Below are positions 46,039-56,956 of a stretch of 64,000 nt of DNA, in pieces. Source of the DNA: Cotesia glomerata (lineage: Eukaryota; Arthropoda; Insecta; Hymenoptera; Braconidae). Position 1 is the first letter of the stretch. The number at the start of each line of letters is the position of its first letter. A program made the position numbers and the translations under genes. The DNA lies in NCBI RefSeq assembly GCF_020080835.1, contig NW_025401443.1:693003-757002 (forward strand). The letters are read 5' to 3'. The notes under the pieces are model-generated. The model made no database searches. It worked only from the letters and a program-made list of their open reading frames with translations, and was not told the origin of the DNA.

Positions 46039-46108
46039 TACAGCTGTCACCCTAGCAGTAGTTATATTTTTAACCACCAGAGCGCGTAGCGCCAAGTGAC
46101 ACTTACCA
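46039..46108 (-). repeat. Right terminal inverted repeat of the ISL2EU-like element
   Basis: Read in reverse it starts TGGTAAGTGTCACTTGG and contains CTGCTAGGGTGACAGCTG, aligning with 34541-34612. AT follows outside (46109-46110). Confidence 0.8.
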
Positions 46109-46212
46109 ATATCAAGAAGACAATGCAAAAAGAGGTCAAAGAATGTAATTTAGTTAGCTTAAAAGTTGATATTGCTTCTTGCTTAGGGCGATCATTTCTT
46201 GGAGTTAACATC

Positions 46213-49200
46213 TATATATATATATATATATACTAGCTGACGCGACAAACGTTGTTTTCCCATGTAAATAATTTCTAGAGAATTTCTAGTGTAGAAAAAA
46301 AATTACTAACTTATTGGAAGTGTATAAGGATGTGAAATATGAGTGAAAAAGGCCTGGAGCGCTGTGAACGATGAGGGCACACTGACCATCACACTGACCA
46401 TTTTCAAGATGAACGGCTAACTGAACAACTGCTGGATCCCGTTCATGAATTGGAAAACCAAAGATACGCCAAACAGCTTCATTGGAGCTGATGTACCGAC
46501 CTATTTGGTAGAGCGTTATTTCTTCGTTTTTATTTACTGGAGGAGCATTCACATTGGTATTTTCCACTCTAAACACCGCCATGTCATTGCCTTTATGGAC
46601 ATACTTGCAAATGTATTTGATGCTCTTCACAGAACTGCAGAAGTCAACATTAATATGAGCATTGTATGTTTTGCTCAGCAGGGGCGAATATGGCACGACC
46701 CAACGATTGTCAATATCAATGTCTGTGTTGCTGATGTTTTTAATAAATGATTGTCCGCCATTATCTGGATTCCTTCGACGATATATTGGATATCCGTCGA
46801 CATTTGTGATTGTATCGTTAGTGAAATCTTGAGGGAAATTTTTTGTACATTTTCCATCTGACATGCAAGGCGATGAACGATTAAAAGTACCACATGGGCC
46901 ATGAATCATGTTTGCTGTAACAATATCAAACTGCAATTGATCACTAGACGGATCGGGAATTTCTGCAGAAATTATATTATCTATTTCTTCAGGACGGATT
47001 TTGTCGATTAACCAAACCAAAATGTGGACATAAGGTAATCCTCGCTTTTGCCACTCAACTGAATACAGCCAGCAACGTGTGGGACCGAATACATGTGATT
47101 TAGTAATAAAATTTATTAATGACTTCAGCTTTTGTTTAAACACACGTGCTGTTATGTAATGACGATGTATTGCATTTTGGCCAGGCAACAGCAAAGATGT
47201 AATCTCTGGCCATTTTGGATTACATGTGAACGTGATAAATAAATACGGTCGCCCAAATTTGCGCACGAAAGTCAGAGCATCCTGTATATACTCTTGCATA
47301 TGACGCGGACTGCCTACTTACGATGATGGTAGAATGACAGAGTTACCAATTTCGGCGGCGTCGGCGTTGTTGACAATAGCGTCTCGCAAGTGAATTTACT
47401 CTTTCACACGTAGCTTGAGTTGATTATATCGTAAGTATCGTAGTCGTTCGCCTTCTATCTTCACGTACATGTCGACCATGAATTGTTGACAAAGCTCTCG
47501 AAATCATAGAATGACGTTATCCAGCCCGCGTCTAATCATCAATCTATACGCATAATAATCCTTCGAGCTAACGTTCTCGTTTGTTTCGGCTTCTGTAATA
47601 ATATAATCATAAATATTAATTTAAGTTAATTGCGTTTAATAATTTAATTGTTTTGTTAAAAGTGTAATAATCAAATTCATAATAAATGAAGTACCTGATA
47701 CGGGATCTCGTTGTTTAATATTTATGCTATATCCGTCTTGTCCCTTCCAGAAGATTAGCGGATATTGGAGAGCGTCATATGAACGGTGTGTATCAGCAAT
47801 GAACTGAAGATTATTATTTCTTCTATGAATCAAAATTTCTCGTGCACCTGTACGATCGCCAACCATGATTCCAGCAACGTCGTCAGCAACAGGTGCATTG
47901 AATCTACGAATGTGTTCTCCAGTTGTTGTTTTATCAGGATTAATAACAATGGCGTGATTATCGCTTTCTAATTTGTGCATGTGGGATTTGAATATTTTCA
48001 ACAATTCATTATGCTCATTCGATAGAGCATCCAGCTCGCTGACGATGCGTCTAGCAAAGAATGAATCAAGGTTATTGTAGCCACAACGTGCATCCACCTG
48101 ATTGGCTAGTGCGCTTCCGGAGTCCTCGCCGCCCATAAAGTAGATTTGTAAAAATTTATGTGGTTCGTTTGGCATTGGCAGCAATGAGCCAATTTTATGA
48201 TAAACTTGGCCTCTGATTTTAAATGTAGAATTGTATTGTTGACCATTTGCATTAGTATTTTGAACTATTTCTGTTGCTCCGAACGATGTCATTTGAAAGC
48301 ATGAGTTGAATGTTCGAATGGACTTCAGAAACACGTTAGAATCTGGATCTGTGCCGATAAGCAAACCGTTCAATGGTTCCGGTGGTGTTTCAATTACAGG
48401 TAGTTGTACCTTCCCTGACGTGAAAAACATCCCGGCTGGTTCATTTTTGAATTTCAAAGCATGACAATACGGGCATTCTTTGTCCATAGCACCAATTACT
48501 ACTTTTGAATGAGCATAATATTCAATATCGGGCTCATACTGGAATGCTAGATGCAAAAATGATGTAGCTACAAATTCTCGATGTGCCTGTTGGCGTTGTT
48601 GGTCAATCGCTCTGCATCTATTGACAGTAAAACGGTGTGATTGTCGTTGTTCTAATCTCATGACTTCATTGCGTTCAGCTCGTGTATCGTCTGATTGTTC
48701 TTGACGCAATTGCGCCATTCTCACACGCGCTCCAGTATTTTCTTCCTGAACTTGTTCTTCGGTTCTTTGGGCTCTTCTATTTCAAATGCTTCTAGATTTA
48801 TTTGTATCACGGCTCAAAATAGCCCCTTTACGTTTTGTTGACATTGTTCACTGTACAATACAAAACACACATGAATAGAACTGATTGAATTATTTAATTA
48901 TTATATTAATCATTCATTTTATCTTTGATTACATTAAATATACATGTAAAAATTAGATAGTTTCACGAAAGCGAAAAATTTTATGTTCCTTAATTATATC
49001 GAAAATATATATTGTTAGAAATAGTGAAAAAAAAAATTCTGTCGAAGTTAGAGCTCTTATAAGTAAACACAAAAAAAAATTTCCCAATTGTAATAAAAAT
49101 CTAACTTTCACCGAATTCGTTTTTCACCATTCCCAACAATATTTTGGTTATAAATAAGAAAGAATAATTTTTGATCTTATAATAAACGTAAAAAATAATT

Positions 49201-49900
49201 TATGCTTACAACTCAATAGCCGTTGTTTGCGGGAACTCGTGACACGTGTTGAGTATTTCAGAGGTTATGTGAGTCACTTAATTAACTGATCGTGCGATTT
49301 ACACTCAAAATTAATAATTTTATTAGTTATTAATAATTAATTATATTCAATAATATTAGTTATTAATAAATAAATAATAAAGTTTCTCGAGAATATATTT
49401 GATATGAGAGTTACACTAAGATAGTAAAAATGTTTAACTACTACGCTTGAAGCATAAACACTTATAATAGCCGAAAACTGTAGAGGTAACATCCCTACTC
49501 CGAGCTGTTTACAGGGTGAGAAGTGACACCGGTAGACACATGGAGGGGATAACTTACCAAGTGATAATAATTGATGTTATCGAGCGAAATAGAAAATGAT
49601 AAAATTATGAAAATCCTATTAAAAAGCAAGGGTTGGTAATAAAAAAGTGCAAATTTAGAGTTGTATGTATTTTTTAATGCCACATAATAAAAAAATTAAA
49701 AAAAAAAAATTCTATCAAAAAAATAAAAAAAAAAAATTTGTAGGGTGAACACCCCTTATCACTGAGAGGTTAGTAAATCAGATAGTAGCCGATTCTCAGG
49801 CTTACTGAATATTCATGAAAAATTTCATGAGAATCGGTCGAGCCGTTTCGGAGGAGTATAGGAACGAACATTGTGACACGAGAATTTTATAAGTTAGATT

Positions 49901-49976
<76 letters not shown>
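46213..49976. mobile_element. Module bounded by two (TA)n tracts, containing the Helitron gene
   Basis: A TA tract at 46213-46231 is followed by ACTAGCTGACGCGACAAACG. At the far end, GTCGAGCCGTTTCGGAGGAG and GTGACACGAGAATTTTATA lead into a 70-bp TA tract (49903-49976). These two terminal modules look like the two ends of one TA-targeted interspersed element. Between them is the Helitron Rep pseudogene. Whether the ends belong to the Helitron or to another repeat family it entered is unresolved. No gene is seen in 48850-49900. Confidence 0.5.
46286..48844 (-). pseudogene. Helitron Rep protein (N-terminal and Rep regions), decayed
   Basis: The N-terminal region starts at ATG 48844 (MSTKRKGAILSRD) and continues through CPYCHALKFKNEPAGMF to SYDALQYPLIFWKGQDGY. 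An intron of about 95 bp (GTACTT...TTACAG, about 47595-47692) appears to join RDPVSG to EAETNENVSSKDYYAYRL. The Rep domain has LFITFTCNPKWPEI, then QKRGLPYVHILVWL, where the HUH motif is usually H-x-H; the first His is Tyr here. The two-tyrosine motif YICKYVHKGND follows. Stops occur near 48785, 47512, 47400 and 47320. The helicase half is absent; the frame ends at 46286, close to the TA tract. The product would be a rolling-circle initiator. Confidence 0.82.
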
Positions 49977-49978
<2 letters not shown>

Positions 49979-50168
49979 CAACGAAGACGCTTGCACGTGT
50001 GAATGTGTAAGTAAATATGTGTGACTAAGTTAGCTATAGAAACTAGTTAGTCATACAGTTAGTTTTGTCTTTGTTTTGCACATATTTTACTGGACACTCA
50101 AGCTCTCTCTCTAACAAATAAAGAGACGTTATTTTTAATTAATAATCAATTATCTATGCGGTTAATTG
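49977..50168. other. Intergenic sequence without a recognised feature
   Basis: A short segment between the TA tract and the palindrome. No motif is recognised. Confidence 0.4.
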
Positions 50169-50290
50169 AAATCTGAACAAAAACAGTTTCACTGTAAAAT
50201 AATCGCGCCAAGTCCACGTTCATAAGACTATTAAGAAAAAGAAATTTGTTTTTTTCTTTACAAAAAGATATAAAATAAAAAAATTAAAAA

Positions 50291-50546
50291 CTGGATAGCT
50301 CAAATGGTAGAGTAGCCGACATGTCTTCGAAAGGTTCTGGGTTTGAATCCCAGTCCGAGCTATCTAATAATTTTTTCTCGCATATTCTATAAACTCACAT
50401 TAAGATGATTCTCTCCACATTCCTTTCTCAATCCTTTCCTACCAATATCCTGTTACGTGAATGTGGAACGCTTCACGTAATAATTACCGTAACTTCTATT
50501 CTTTCCCGCTTCACAGCATTATTTATATTTGTAATAGGAAAAATTT
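50291..50546 (+). mobile_element. SINE-like insert with a tRNA-derived head
   Basis: The insert is defined by comparing the two palindrome arms: the right arm lacks it. It begins with a tRNA-like head carrying Pol III A-box and B-box matches, followed by an unrelated body of about 180 bp. AAAAA-containing sequence borders both sides and may be a target duplication. A tRNA-derived SINE is the simplest reading; no second copy was seen in the window. Confidence 0.55.
50293..50365 (+). tRNA. tRNA-like pseudogene (head of the SINE-like insert)
   Basis: TAGCTCAAATGG fits the A box, and GGTTTGAATCC fits the B box with one change. The T arm (CTGGG-TTTGAAT-CCCAG) and D arm fold well. The acceptor stem next to the T arm pairs only partly, the anticodon stem has mismatches, and the base before the presumed anticodon TGT is not T. 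It is therefore not a working tRNA. GATAGCTC and GAGCTATC form an extra inverted repeat at its borders. Confidence 0.5.
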
Positions 50547-50952
50547 CAAGTAACCGATATAATTGTTTATGATTTTCGGAAATTGAAAAAAATTTTGTTG
50601 TAAATTTAAAAATTAAAAAAAAATTTTGTAATGTATTTAGTGTGCGCAGTTGCAAAATATTTTACTTTGAATGAAATTCGTAAAATTTATTTACTAGACT
50701 TTAAAAAAATTGAAATACACAATGACGCACACCAAGTACGTTCCAAAAATTTTTTTTTAATTTTTAAATTTACAACAAAATTTTTTTTAATTTCCGAAAA
50801 TCATAAACAATTATATCGGTTACTTAGATTTTTTAATTTGTTTATTTTATATCTTTTTGTAAAGAAAAAAACAAAATTTTTTTTTTTTAATAGTCTTATG
50901 AACGTGGACTTGGCGCGATTTTTTCACAGTGAAACTGTTTTTGTTCAGATTT

Positions 50953-52540
50953 TAGTATTTTTTGTAATTATAATAAAAATTTACAATTGGTACCAACTTG
51001 AATCTCGCGTTGGCTGCATTTTTTATAGCAAACTATCCTCCTGAAGCTACAGTTTATGTAAAAATAATTCCAGCGCACACTGGCGGGTGTAGATGCAAGC
51101 TGTGAAATATCTTTTTTTGACTGTTAATTCCCATCTAATGAAAGATTACTATGCATTCTCGAATTATTTAGTCTGTGGCAGATCACTTTGCCCATCGAAA
51201 AGAAGTCAGGATCGAAATTTTTGCGTTGCTATAGTTTGTGCTGATTAAATTTATTAATTTCAAGTAAATTAATTGTTATATGTGAATATAATTAATTAAT
51301 AACAGTAAAATAAAGTCTGAATTACTGTTATAATCAGGGCCAAAGAGTTCGTGTTTTAAGGTTAGCGGTAAATTTTAGGATCGGTAATACTATCACAGAA
51401 ATATGTTCAGATCGTACACAATTTCAGATATGACTTGGTATACTAGACTGAAAATGCTGACTAAATGCGGAACGAGGAATCGGACCTCAAATATTTAAAA
51501 TTGAGTCCTCAAAAATGTGAGATAGAGTGCGCCAGTGACAAAATGGAGTATTTGTGTTATATTAAATTTTCGTTGCTATCAAAAAGCGTTTTCTGCACAA
51601 CTAGTAATCCGATCGGCGACAAATGTTTAAATCTGAACCACTAACCTTAACGCTTATCGTTAAGGATAACATTTATTGCTACATAAATGTATCCAGCTTA
51701 AATTAAATACAAAACAAACTCAACAGATGAAAATTATCATAAAATAATGTGATTTCAGGAAAACTTTAATTTCACAAATTGTTAAAAATGGTAAATTCAA
51801 AAAAAGAAATTTTATATGCATTTAAAGACTTTCTTCTTGGCTCAAAAAAATTTTTGACTAGAAAATTTTCGGGTGCCTAAAGGAAGACCGAAGTTGTGTT
51901 GGCCGAAGTAAAAATTTTTCTTGAAATTCTATTTTTGTTGGAAGTCATTTTTTTTTAATTTAAATCATTATACTTCAAGGAATATACTTTAGGGAAACAG
52001 CGCTACGTACTTCAGCTGATAAAAAAATTTTCTCACCTTGAGACAATTTTTCTTTTGAATATTTGAGACCCATCTTATATTATTTTAGCGTGCCATTATT
52101 TGATCTTCCCATTTGACATGTCAATCAATAAAAATATTAATGAAAATTTAGTTCTGTCGAGATATTTAATTTTTTGGAGCAAAAGAGTAATTATCTCAAG
52201 ACAAGAAAATTTACTTCTATTAAGAACTAAATTTTTTGGAACAAGAGACTGAATTTTCTCAAAACAACAAGATTTTCTTGACTTAAATAAATTTTCTTGG
52301 ATAAAGATACGTATTTCTTAAAACAAGAGAATTAATTTTGTTGGAATAATTGAAATTTATTATGTCAAAAAAATTTTTTTTTTCGCACAAGAATAATTAG
52401 GAAGAAAAATATTTTCAAGTAAACCTTTTTTTCTGTATAGATTTACTCGAAAAGTTCTTGTACTTCAAGTGCATAAGCCAATTTAATATTACGCTACAGA
52501 TGCCATAGAGGCGAGTACGCCTGTTATACACTCTTATGGC
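50953..52540. other. AT-rich region without a gene
   Basis: No coding signature is seen. It contains an inverted-repeat segment at 51335-51475 with a partner at 62480-62600, and diffuse TTCTTG/CAAGAA-rich sequence at 51825-52440 that resembles the MITE at 63713 without clear ends. Confidence 0.45.
51335..51475 (+). repeat. Inverted-repeat copy 1 (partner near 62480-62600)
   Basis: ggccaaagagttcgtgtttt to ttcagatatgacttggtata is found in reverse at 62464-62587 with only a few changes. Confidence 0.8.
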
Positions 52541-52800
52541 ATCCGAAATCCATAAGGGCCAACCGCGTAAAAATCGGTTTATTCATCTAAAAGTCATGGC
52601 AAGTTGAAAATTTTAAAAATCGTGTTGTGATAAACTTTTATGACTCTTGAGCTTGTAGAGATCAAAAGCATAGAATAGCTTCCTTTTTGAGCTCGGAGAT
52701 ATCAAAATAACAAAAATTTATATTTTTGAGCTCCAAGAGCTCAAAAACGTCGTATTGAGTGGAGTTTTGAGCGTAGAAGTATAGAATTAGCAGAAAGTTA
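52541..52800 (-). repeat. Unit H: decayed reverse left half
   Basis: ggccaaccgcgtaaaaatcg, weakened GAGCTC motifs at about 52700-52745 and a terminal block tagaattagcagaaagttac identify a diverged reverse left half, cut before its CA tract. Confidence 0.65.
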
Positions 52801-52924
52801 CAAGGAAAATTAATATTCCTACATAAATTCCGCTCCATATCTTTTGGATAATATCTTCTTCAGTATCGGGCTGAATATCTCGTTCAGTGTCTTGCAAAAC
52901 GTCTCGCTAAATAATTCACCCAAG

Positions 52925-53215
52925 TCCCATACAAAATTTAAGACAAATCTAAAAACCAAATTAAATAAAAATTTAAAGTCAAAATTGAATAAAAATTTTA
53001 AGACAAAATTCAATAGAAATTTTAAGACAAAATTCAATGAAAATTTTAAGATAAAATTCAATAAATATATTAAGACAAAATTCAATAAAAATTTTAAGAC
53101 AAAATTCGATAAAAATTTAAAGTCAAAATTCAAGACAAAATTCAATAAAAATTTTAAGACAAAATTCAAGACAAATTTCAAGACTAAATTTTACAACAAA
53201 TTCAATGAGAATTAA
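52925..53215. repeat. 24-bp minisatellite (AAAATTCAATAAAAATTTTAAGAC type)
   Basis: About twelve imperfect copies of a 24-bp unit (aattcaataaaaattttaag). The period is a multiple of three, so both strands stay open and encode KFNKNFKT-type repeats; this is a by-product of the repeat. Confidence 0.75.
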
Positions 53216-53222
53216 ATAAAAA

Positions 53223-53282
53223 AATTAGAAAAACGGTTGACCCAGAAGGCCATCCCTGTAACTTCCCGCCAATTCTATACCT
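53223..53282 (+). repeat. Unit I, first 60 bp
   Basis: aaattagaaaaacggttgac to ccaattctatacct is the unit's left end. It stops at the Sola-like insertion and resumes at 56957. Confidence 0.85.
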
Positions 53283-56200
53283 GGGTCATTCCACCAAATA
53301 AGAACATTTTTACGGGGCGACCCTCGCGGATTATGTTTAAAATTTATGGAGGTGTTCTCTATCATAAGACAAAAATTCCCTGAGAGTTTTAGCTCTTAAT
53401 ACGCAGCGGTCTTGAAGTTATGATTTTTTGAAATTTTGGAAAAAATTTTTTTTCGTCAATTTTTCTGATATGAAAAACATTTTTAAACAAAATCGACAAA
53501 CATTGTATTTTGTAGAAAAAATTCTCAGCTTTTGAATGAAAATATTTATTTTTTCATAAACTCATCAGAAGACCCTTAAAAATCGAATTAAAGTGGAAAA
53601 ATTGATTTTTTTCGGTGTGCAGCCCAAAATTCTTCAAATTTGAATTTTTTTTTCTGAAAGCTGAGAGTTTTTTACACAAAATATAGCGTTTTGCCGATGT
53701 GCATATTTTTTGTTTCGTCACAATTAAATTAAATGTTAGATTCACTATGCAGTAATATAAATCAGAATAGTAATATAATTTTCTCTTTATTACTAAAATT
53801 ATAGTACTCAGAAATTTTGAACCACCTGCTTAAAAGATGAGTCTATACTTCGTCACTTATCATGCAAATGGCGCTCACAACTCCCTCTATTTACTTTCAT
53901 TTTGTGATTCTTTCTTGAGCGATCTCTTTTCAGATCGTTTGTTCTTAACAAAAATGTAATTGCTCAAGTTTTTAAGTAATAATTATTGCGTTACTTTGAT
54001 ATTTCATCGCCATGAGTAAACGTATACGGTCAGTAAATTGTTGTAATCCATTCAATGAGTCACGTAAGTAACTAATACAGTGCACTTGACCTCTTATGTA
54101 CAACCTCTACGTAGAACCAATTAAATTAATGGCCTTGTGTTTAATATTGACTTTTGACATCTAATTAAACGAAACTTCTAGATAAAAAAGGAGTTAAAGA
54201 TTTAAGAAAATTTCCCGACGAAGATCGTTGGAAATTTCCTGACTTAGATGACACTTCAATGTTATGTGTGCGTTGTCGATTCCGTGTCAAAGAATATATT
54301 CCGCCGGCATCAGAGGAAGAGGAAATTATTTCAAGTCAAATTAGTGTTGAAAGTCTGAGTATATCAGCTGAAATTTGTACTCAAGGAAGCAGTTAATCTC
54401 GAACTGTCAGTAATTTTAGCGACAATCTATGTGATTACAATGATCATTCTTTAGAGTGATTTTTGAAAATTCCTCTTATTGAAAAAGACAGGTAAAAATT
54501 TTCTATTGATTAAGTTTTTCATTTACTGAGTGAAAACTTACTTAATTATTTTTCTATGCGTTTAATTTAAGGTTATATTCTGAAAAAAATTATGGAGTAA
54601 AAAAACTTGATGAGAGCTATGCTGCCCTAGAGAATAAGTTCCAATCACAATTTGGAATAGTACCTGAATCTACCTACAGAAAGATTAATCAAGATCATTG
54701 TTTCATGATAGCTAAAGTGAAGAAATTATATAACGCTAAAAGTGACAAGTAAATTTTTTTAACAATCGATCATTTTAAAATATCTTCATTCTTTCATATT
54801 AATACGATCGATCGTTTGCTTTACAGATCAATAAAAAAGAAGCTGCTTTCAATTTTACCCGACAGTTGGGAAGTCATTCGTATAGCATCTGAATTTAACT
54901 GTTCTCAAAAAATGGTACTGAATCTTAAAAATGATATCAGTGAATCTGAGAATGTTGATTTAGACTCTGGTGAAATGACTACTAATACTTTGAATCCCAC
55001 AAAAATTCCAGGCAATCAGCCGCTTAAGTTAGATGTCTAAAAACTTGTCATTGATTTTTATGGAAGCGAAGAAAACTCAAAACAATTAGCGGGCATGAAA
55101 GATTTTAAATCTGTGAAGGATTGTGATGGAAATCGAACTAGGGTACAAAAAAAGTTGATTCTTTGTAATTTAAAAGAATTGTACCAAAGCTTCAAAGCGC
55201 AATATAATTCAGTGGCAATCGGATTTTCTAAATTCGCTAGTTTGAGGCCTACTTATTGTATTCTTGCTGAAAGTAGTGGTGCACATGTCGTATGTGTTTG
55301 TACTATTCATGAAAATGTAAAATTGATGTTAGAAGGTACTCGTGTATTTGACATTCTCTATAATTGTACTAAAACTAGTTATTAATCTTATTACATTTAT
55401 TCCATTTAGGATGTAATTTTCCAAAATTTGCGAAAAACACCGATTGGGTTGTAGAATCTCAGCCAATTTACAAAAATTTATTAAATAAATTAGTTCGTAA
55501 CAATCCAAAAGAATCGTGCTTTTCCAGAATGTGCAATAGTTGTCCAAATAATGAAGAAATCGCTGATTATTTTCGTGTGTCGTTTAATGAATCTGATGTT
55601 AATGAAATCCAATATAAAATGTGGACATCAACAGACCGTTGTACTATTGTGAATGTTACTTCAGATTCCGAAGACTTCATCGAGACTTTAGTGACGCAAC
55701 TTGATAAGCTTTTGAAACATGATTTTATTGCAAAAACATAAAGTCTATTTTTTTCTGATACAAAACTAAATTTAAAGAGCGGGGAATTCGCCGTAGTATT
55801 TGACTTTGCGGAAAATTATGCATTCGTTGTGCAGGAAGCAGCTTAAGGCTTTCATTGGAATAATGATCAAGCTACTATATTTCCAATGGTGATTTATTAT
55901 AACGAAAATGATAATATTAAGCATTTGAGCTTTGTTGGTATTTCAGATTGTCTTAAGCACGACACAGTTTTGATTTATTTATTTCAAGAGCAAATGATTG
56001 CTTTTCTTAAAAAGAAGTTTGCTGTCATCAATACGATTTTTTACTTCTCTGATGGAGCTCCACAACAATTCAAAAACAAGAAAGCATTTACAAACTTACG
56101 TTATCATTATGCTGACTTCGAAATCAACGCTGAGTGGCATTTTTTTGCAACTGCTCATGGCAAAGGACCATGTGATGGTCCTGCGGGTTCATTAAAATGA

Positions 56201-56956
56201 TATGCTGCTAGAGCTTCAATACAAATGAACAATAAAGAGCATATACTGAAACCACAAGATTTGTTTTCCTGGGGAAAGAAAAATTTTACAAGCGTTGACT
56301 TTACTTTTATAGCTAATGACGATTATTTAATAAAAAAAAATGTGTTAGACGTACGATATTCTCAATTCAAAACGGTGAAAGGTACAGTCATTACACACTT
56401 TTGTGCCTTTAAAAGATGAAATTGGTTATGCTTTCATTAAAACTGTGTCCACATCTCAAAAAAGTTCGAAAATGAAAGTATTTTAATTATAATGAATTTG
56501 CGTTTAATTTAATGGTGACGAAACAAAAAATATGCACATCGGCAAAACGCTATATTTTGTGTAAGAAACTCTCAGCTTTCAGAAAAAAAATTCAAATTTG
56601 AAGAATTTTGGGCTGCACATCGAAAAAAATCAATTTTTCCACTTCGATTTTTAAGGGTCTTCTGATGAGTTTATGAAAAAATAAATATTTTCATTAAAAA
56701 GCTGAGAATTTTTTCTACAAAATACAATGTTTGTCGATTTTGTTTAAAAATGTTTTTCATATCAGAAAAATTGACGAAAAAGTTGAAAAAAAATTTTTTC
56801 CAAAATTTCAAAAAATCATAACTTCAAGACCGCTGCGTATTAAGAGCTAAAACTCTCAGGGAATTCTCGTCTTATTATAGAAAACACCTCCATAAATTTT
56901 AAACATAATCCGCGAGGGTCGCCCCGTAAAAATGTTCTTATTTGGTGGAATGACCC
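53283..56956 (+). mobile_element. Sola-like DNA transposon with 450-bp TIRs and ACCT duplication
   Basis: A 3674-bp element starts GGGTCATTCCACC and ends GGTGGAATGACCC. The terminal inverted repeats are about 452 bp (53283-53734 and 56503-56956) and very similar. ACCT flanks both ends (53279-53282 and 56957-56960), and removing the element with one ACCT restores the usual unit sequence, so the ends are certain. The superfamily is inferred from the 4-bp duplication, long TIRs and the transposase-like gene inside; Sola elements have 4-bp duplications. The gene is broken by several stops. Confidence 0.85.
54012..56418 (+). pseudogene. Transposase-like gene of the Sola-like element, decayed
   Basis: The gene is multi-exon: MSKRIRSVNCCNPF at 54012 with a GTAAGT donor at about 54064, an acceptor ending near 54180, and further introns near 54492-54571 and 54747-54827. 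The N-terminus has a probable zinc site (CC...CVRC). The main exon has YNSVAIGFSKFASLRPTYC, a SCFSRMCNSCP Cys cluster, VVFDFAENYAFVVQ (first catalytic Asp candidate), GFHWNNDQATIFPMVIYY, FYFSDGAPQQFKNKKAF (second Asp candidate), and EWHFFATAHGKGPCDG. Stops near 54394, 55038, 55740, 55843 and 56198 each fit a single C-to-T change of a Gln or Arg codon. It is a pseudogene. Naming it Sola transposase is a hypothesis. Confidence 0.75.

Larger units (their letters stand above)
34541..46108. mobile_element. ISL2EU-like DNA transposon, split by nested insertions
   Basis: Terminal inverted repeats of about 70 bp (34541-34612 and 46039-46108) begin TGGTAWGTGTCAC and share GCTAGGGTGACAGCTG. A 2-bp AT lies outside both ends and may be the target duplication. 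Inside are two converging genes: a THAP and DDE transposase on plus (34726-36690) and a SWIM/YqaJ nuclease on minus (46010 down to 38212). A THAP/DDE transposase with a YqaJ-type nuclease is the known plan of ISL2EU elements. The element is interrupted by an LTR (36814-38091) and by E3 plus unit G (39225-45125), both outside the transposase gene. Without these it would be about 4.4 kb. Confidence 0.8.
50169..50952. repeat. Large palindrome with an insert in its left arm
   Basis: The outer arms match over about 115 bp (AAATCTGAACAAAAACAG at 50169, reverse at 50935-50952), including tcgcgccaagtccacgttca. Inner arms match over about 85 bp (AAGTAACCGATATAATTG at 50548 against its reverse near 50806-50825). 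The right arm is continuous while the left arm carries about 255 extra bases (50291-50546). The short loop holds no gene. This looks like a foldback or long-TIR MITE. Confidence 0.75.

Noticed and set aside
50293..50365. A functional tRNA gene
   Set aside because: The acceptor and anticodon stems have mismatches and the base before the presumed anticodon is wrong. The internal promoter boxes fit a SINE head better.
52844..53215. A Lys/Asn/Phe-rich protein of 123 aa
   Set aside because: The frame exists only because the 24-bp minisatellite has a period divisible by three.
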